DNA of 64,000 nt. Source: Streptomyces sp. NBC_01268. Lineage in GTDB: Bacteria; Actinomycetota; Actinomycetes; Streptomycetales; Streptomycetaceae. Made by a program: the position numbers and the translations under genes. The stretch covers positions 3,162,001-3,226,000 of the forward strand of contig NZ_CP108454.1 in assembly GCF_036240795.1 (NCBI RefSeq). Direction: 5' to 3'. The notes under the pieces were generated by a model, which was not told where the DNA came from, searched no databases, and saw only the letters and a list, made by a program, of their open reading frames with translations. Of the stretch, positions 63,977 to 64,000 are shown one piece after another. Position 1 is the stretch's first letter. Every line of letters starts with the position of its first letter.

Positions 63977-64000
63977 CGTTCCTCCCCCTGAAGGCCGTGG

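Overview
The window is GC-rich, with strong GC bias at third codon positions, frequent GTG starts, GTGA/ATGA stop-start overlaps and typical actinobacterial families. Examples are an HU protein, the tmRNA/SmpB pair, an LAETG sortase substrate, PASTA-less Ser/Thr kinases, a 180-kDa-type NAD-glutamate dehydrogenase and an NnaR-like HemD/DNA-binding fusion. Together these indicate a Streptomyces chromosome, in its conserved core. From memory, the gene order (murA, hup, malic enzyme, helicase, nnaR, narK, smpB, ctp, ftsX, ftsE, prfB, pkaB, pkaA, gdh, secA, response regulator) resembles the S. coelicolor SCO294x-SCO300x region. This was not checked by alignment.

Layout. 1-3933: a type VII secretion (ESX-like) accessory module on the minus strand: mycosin protease, a WXG100-like Pro/Gly-rich protein, a helical partner and the first codons of another such gene. 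4028-8657: a three-subunit molybdenum hydroxylase operon (FAD, 2Fe-2S, Mo subunits) coupled by GTGA overlaps. 8890-13990: a sugar ABC uptake operon ending in a GH20 hexosaminidase, probably for N-acetylglucosamine oligomers, with a visible promoter and operator. 14200-18907: DUF3039, AlgH, murA, HU and malic enzyme. 19316-22820: a HelD/HelR-type helicase divergent from an XRE regulator. 22990-25593: NnaR-like regulator and NarK nitrate transporter. 25688-28134: LysR regulator divergent from an MFS exporter.

28189-32111: tmRNA, smpB, S41 protease, ftsX and ftsE, which join ribosome rescue and cell-division functions. 32383-33359: a small zinc-ribbon membrane protein and a repeat-rich LAETG surface protein, converging on a perfect 20-bp hairpin. 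33757-38086: prfB and two Ser/Thr kinases (pkaB/pkaA-like). 38547-42470: a very large FHA/FtsK-like protein with a repeat array inside its ATPase domain. 42592-46181: a second sugar ABC uptake operon with an unusual permease insertion. 46246-50097: TetR regulator divergent from a TagGH-like polysaccharide exporter and a GT87 mannosyltransferase-like enzyme. 50208-55166: NAD-glutamate dehydrogenase. 55550-63976: DJ-1/PfpI protein, HAD phosphatase, DUF6912, Rv3235-like protein, SecA, GNAT, YcaQ-like protein and a NarL-type response regulator.

I see no phage, insertion sequence, CRISPR array, tRNA, rRNA or classic secondary-metabolite cluster. The most unusual material lies inside otherwise conserved genes: repeat-expanded domains, an inserted extracellular domain, a probable missing catalytic glutamate and a degenerate P-loop. 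Several well-formed operators and hairpins in intergenic regions also stand out.
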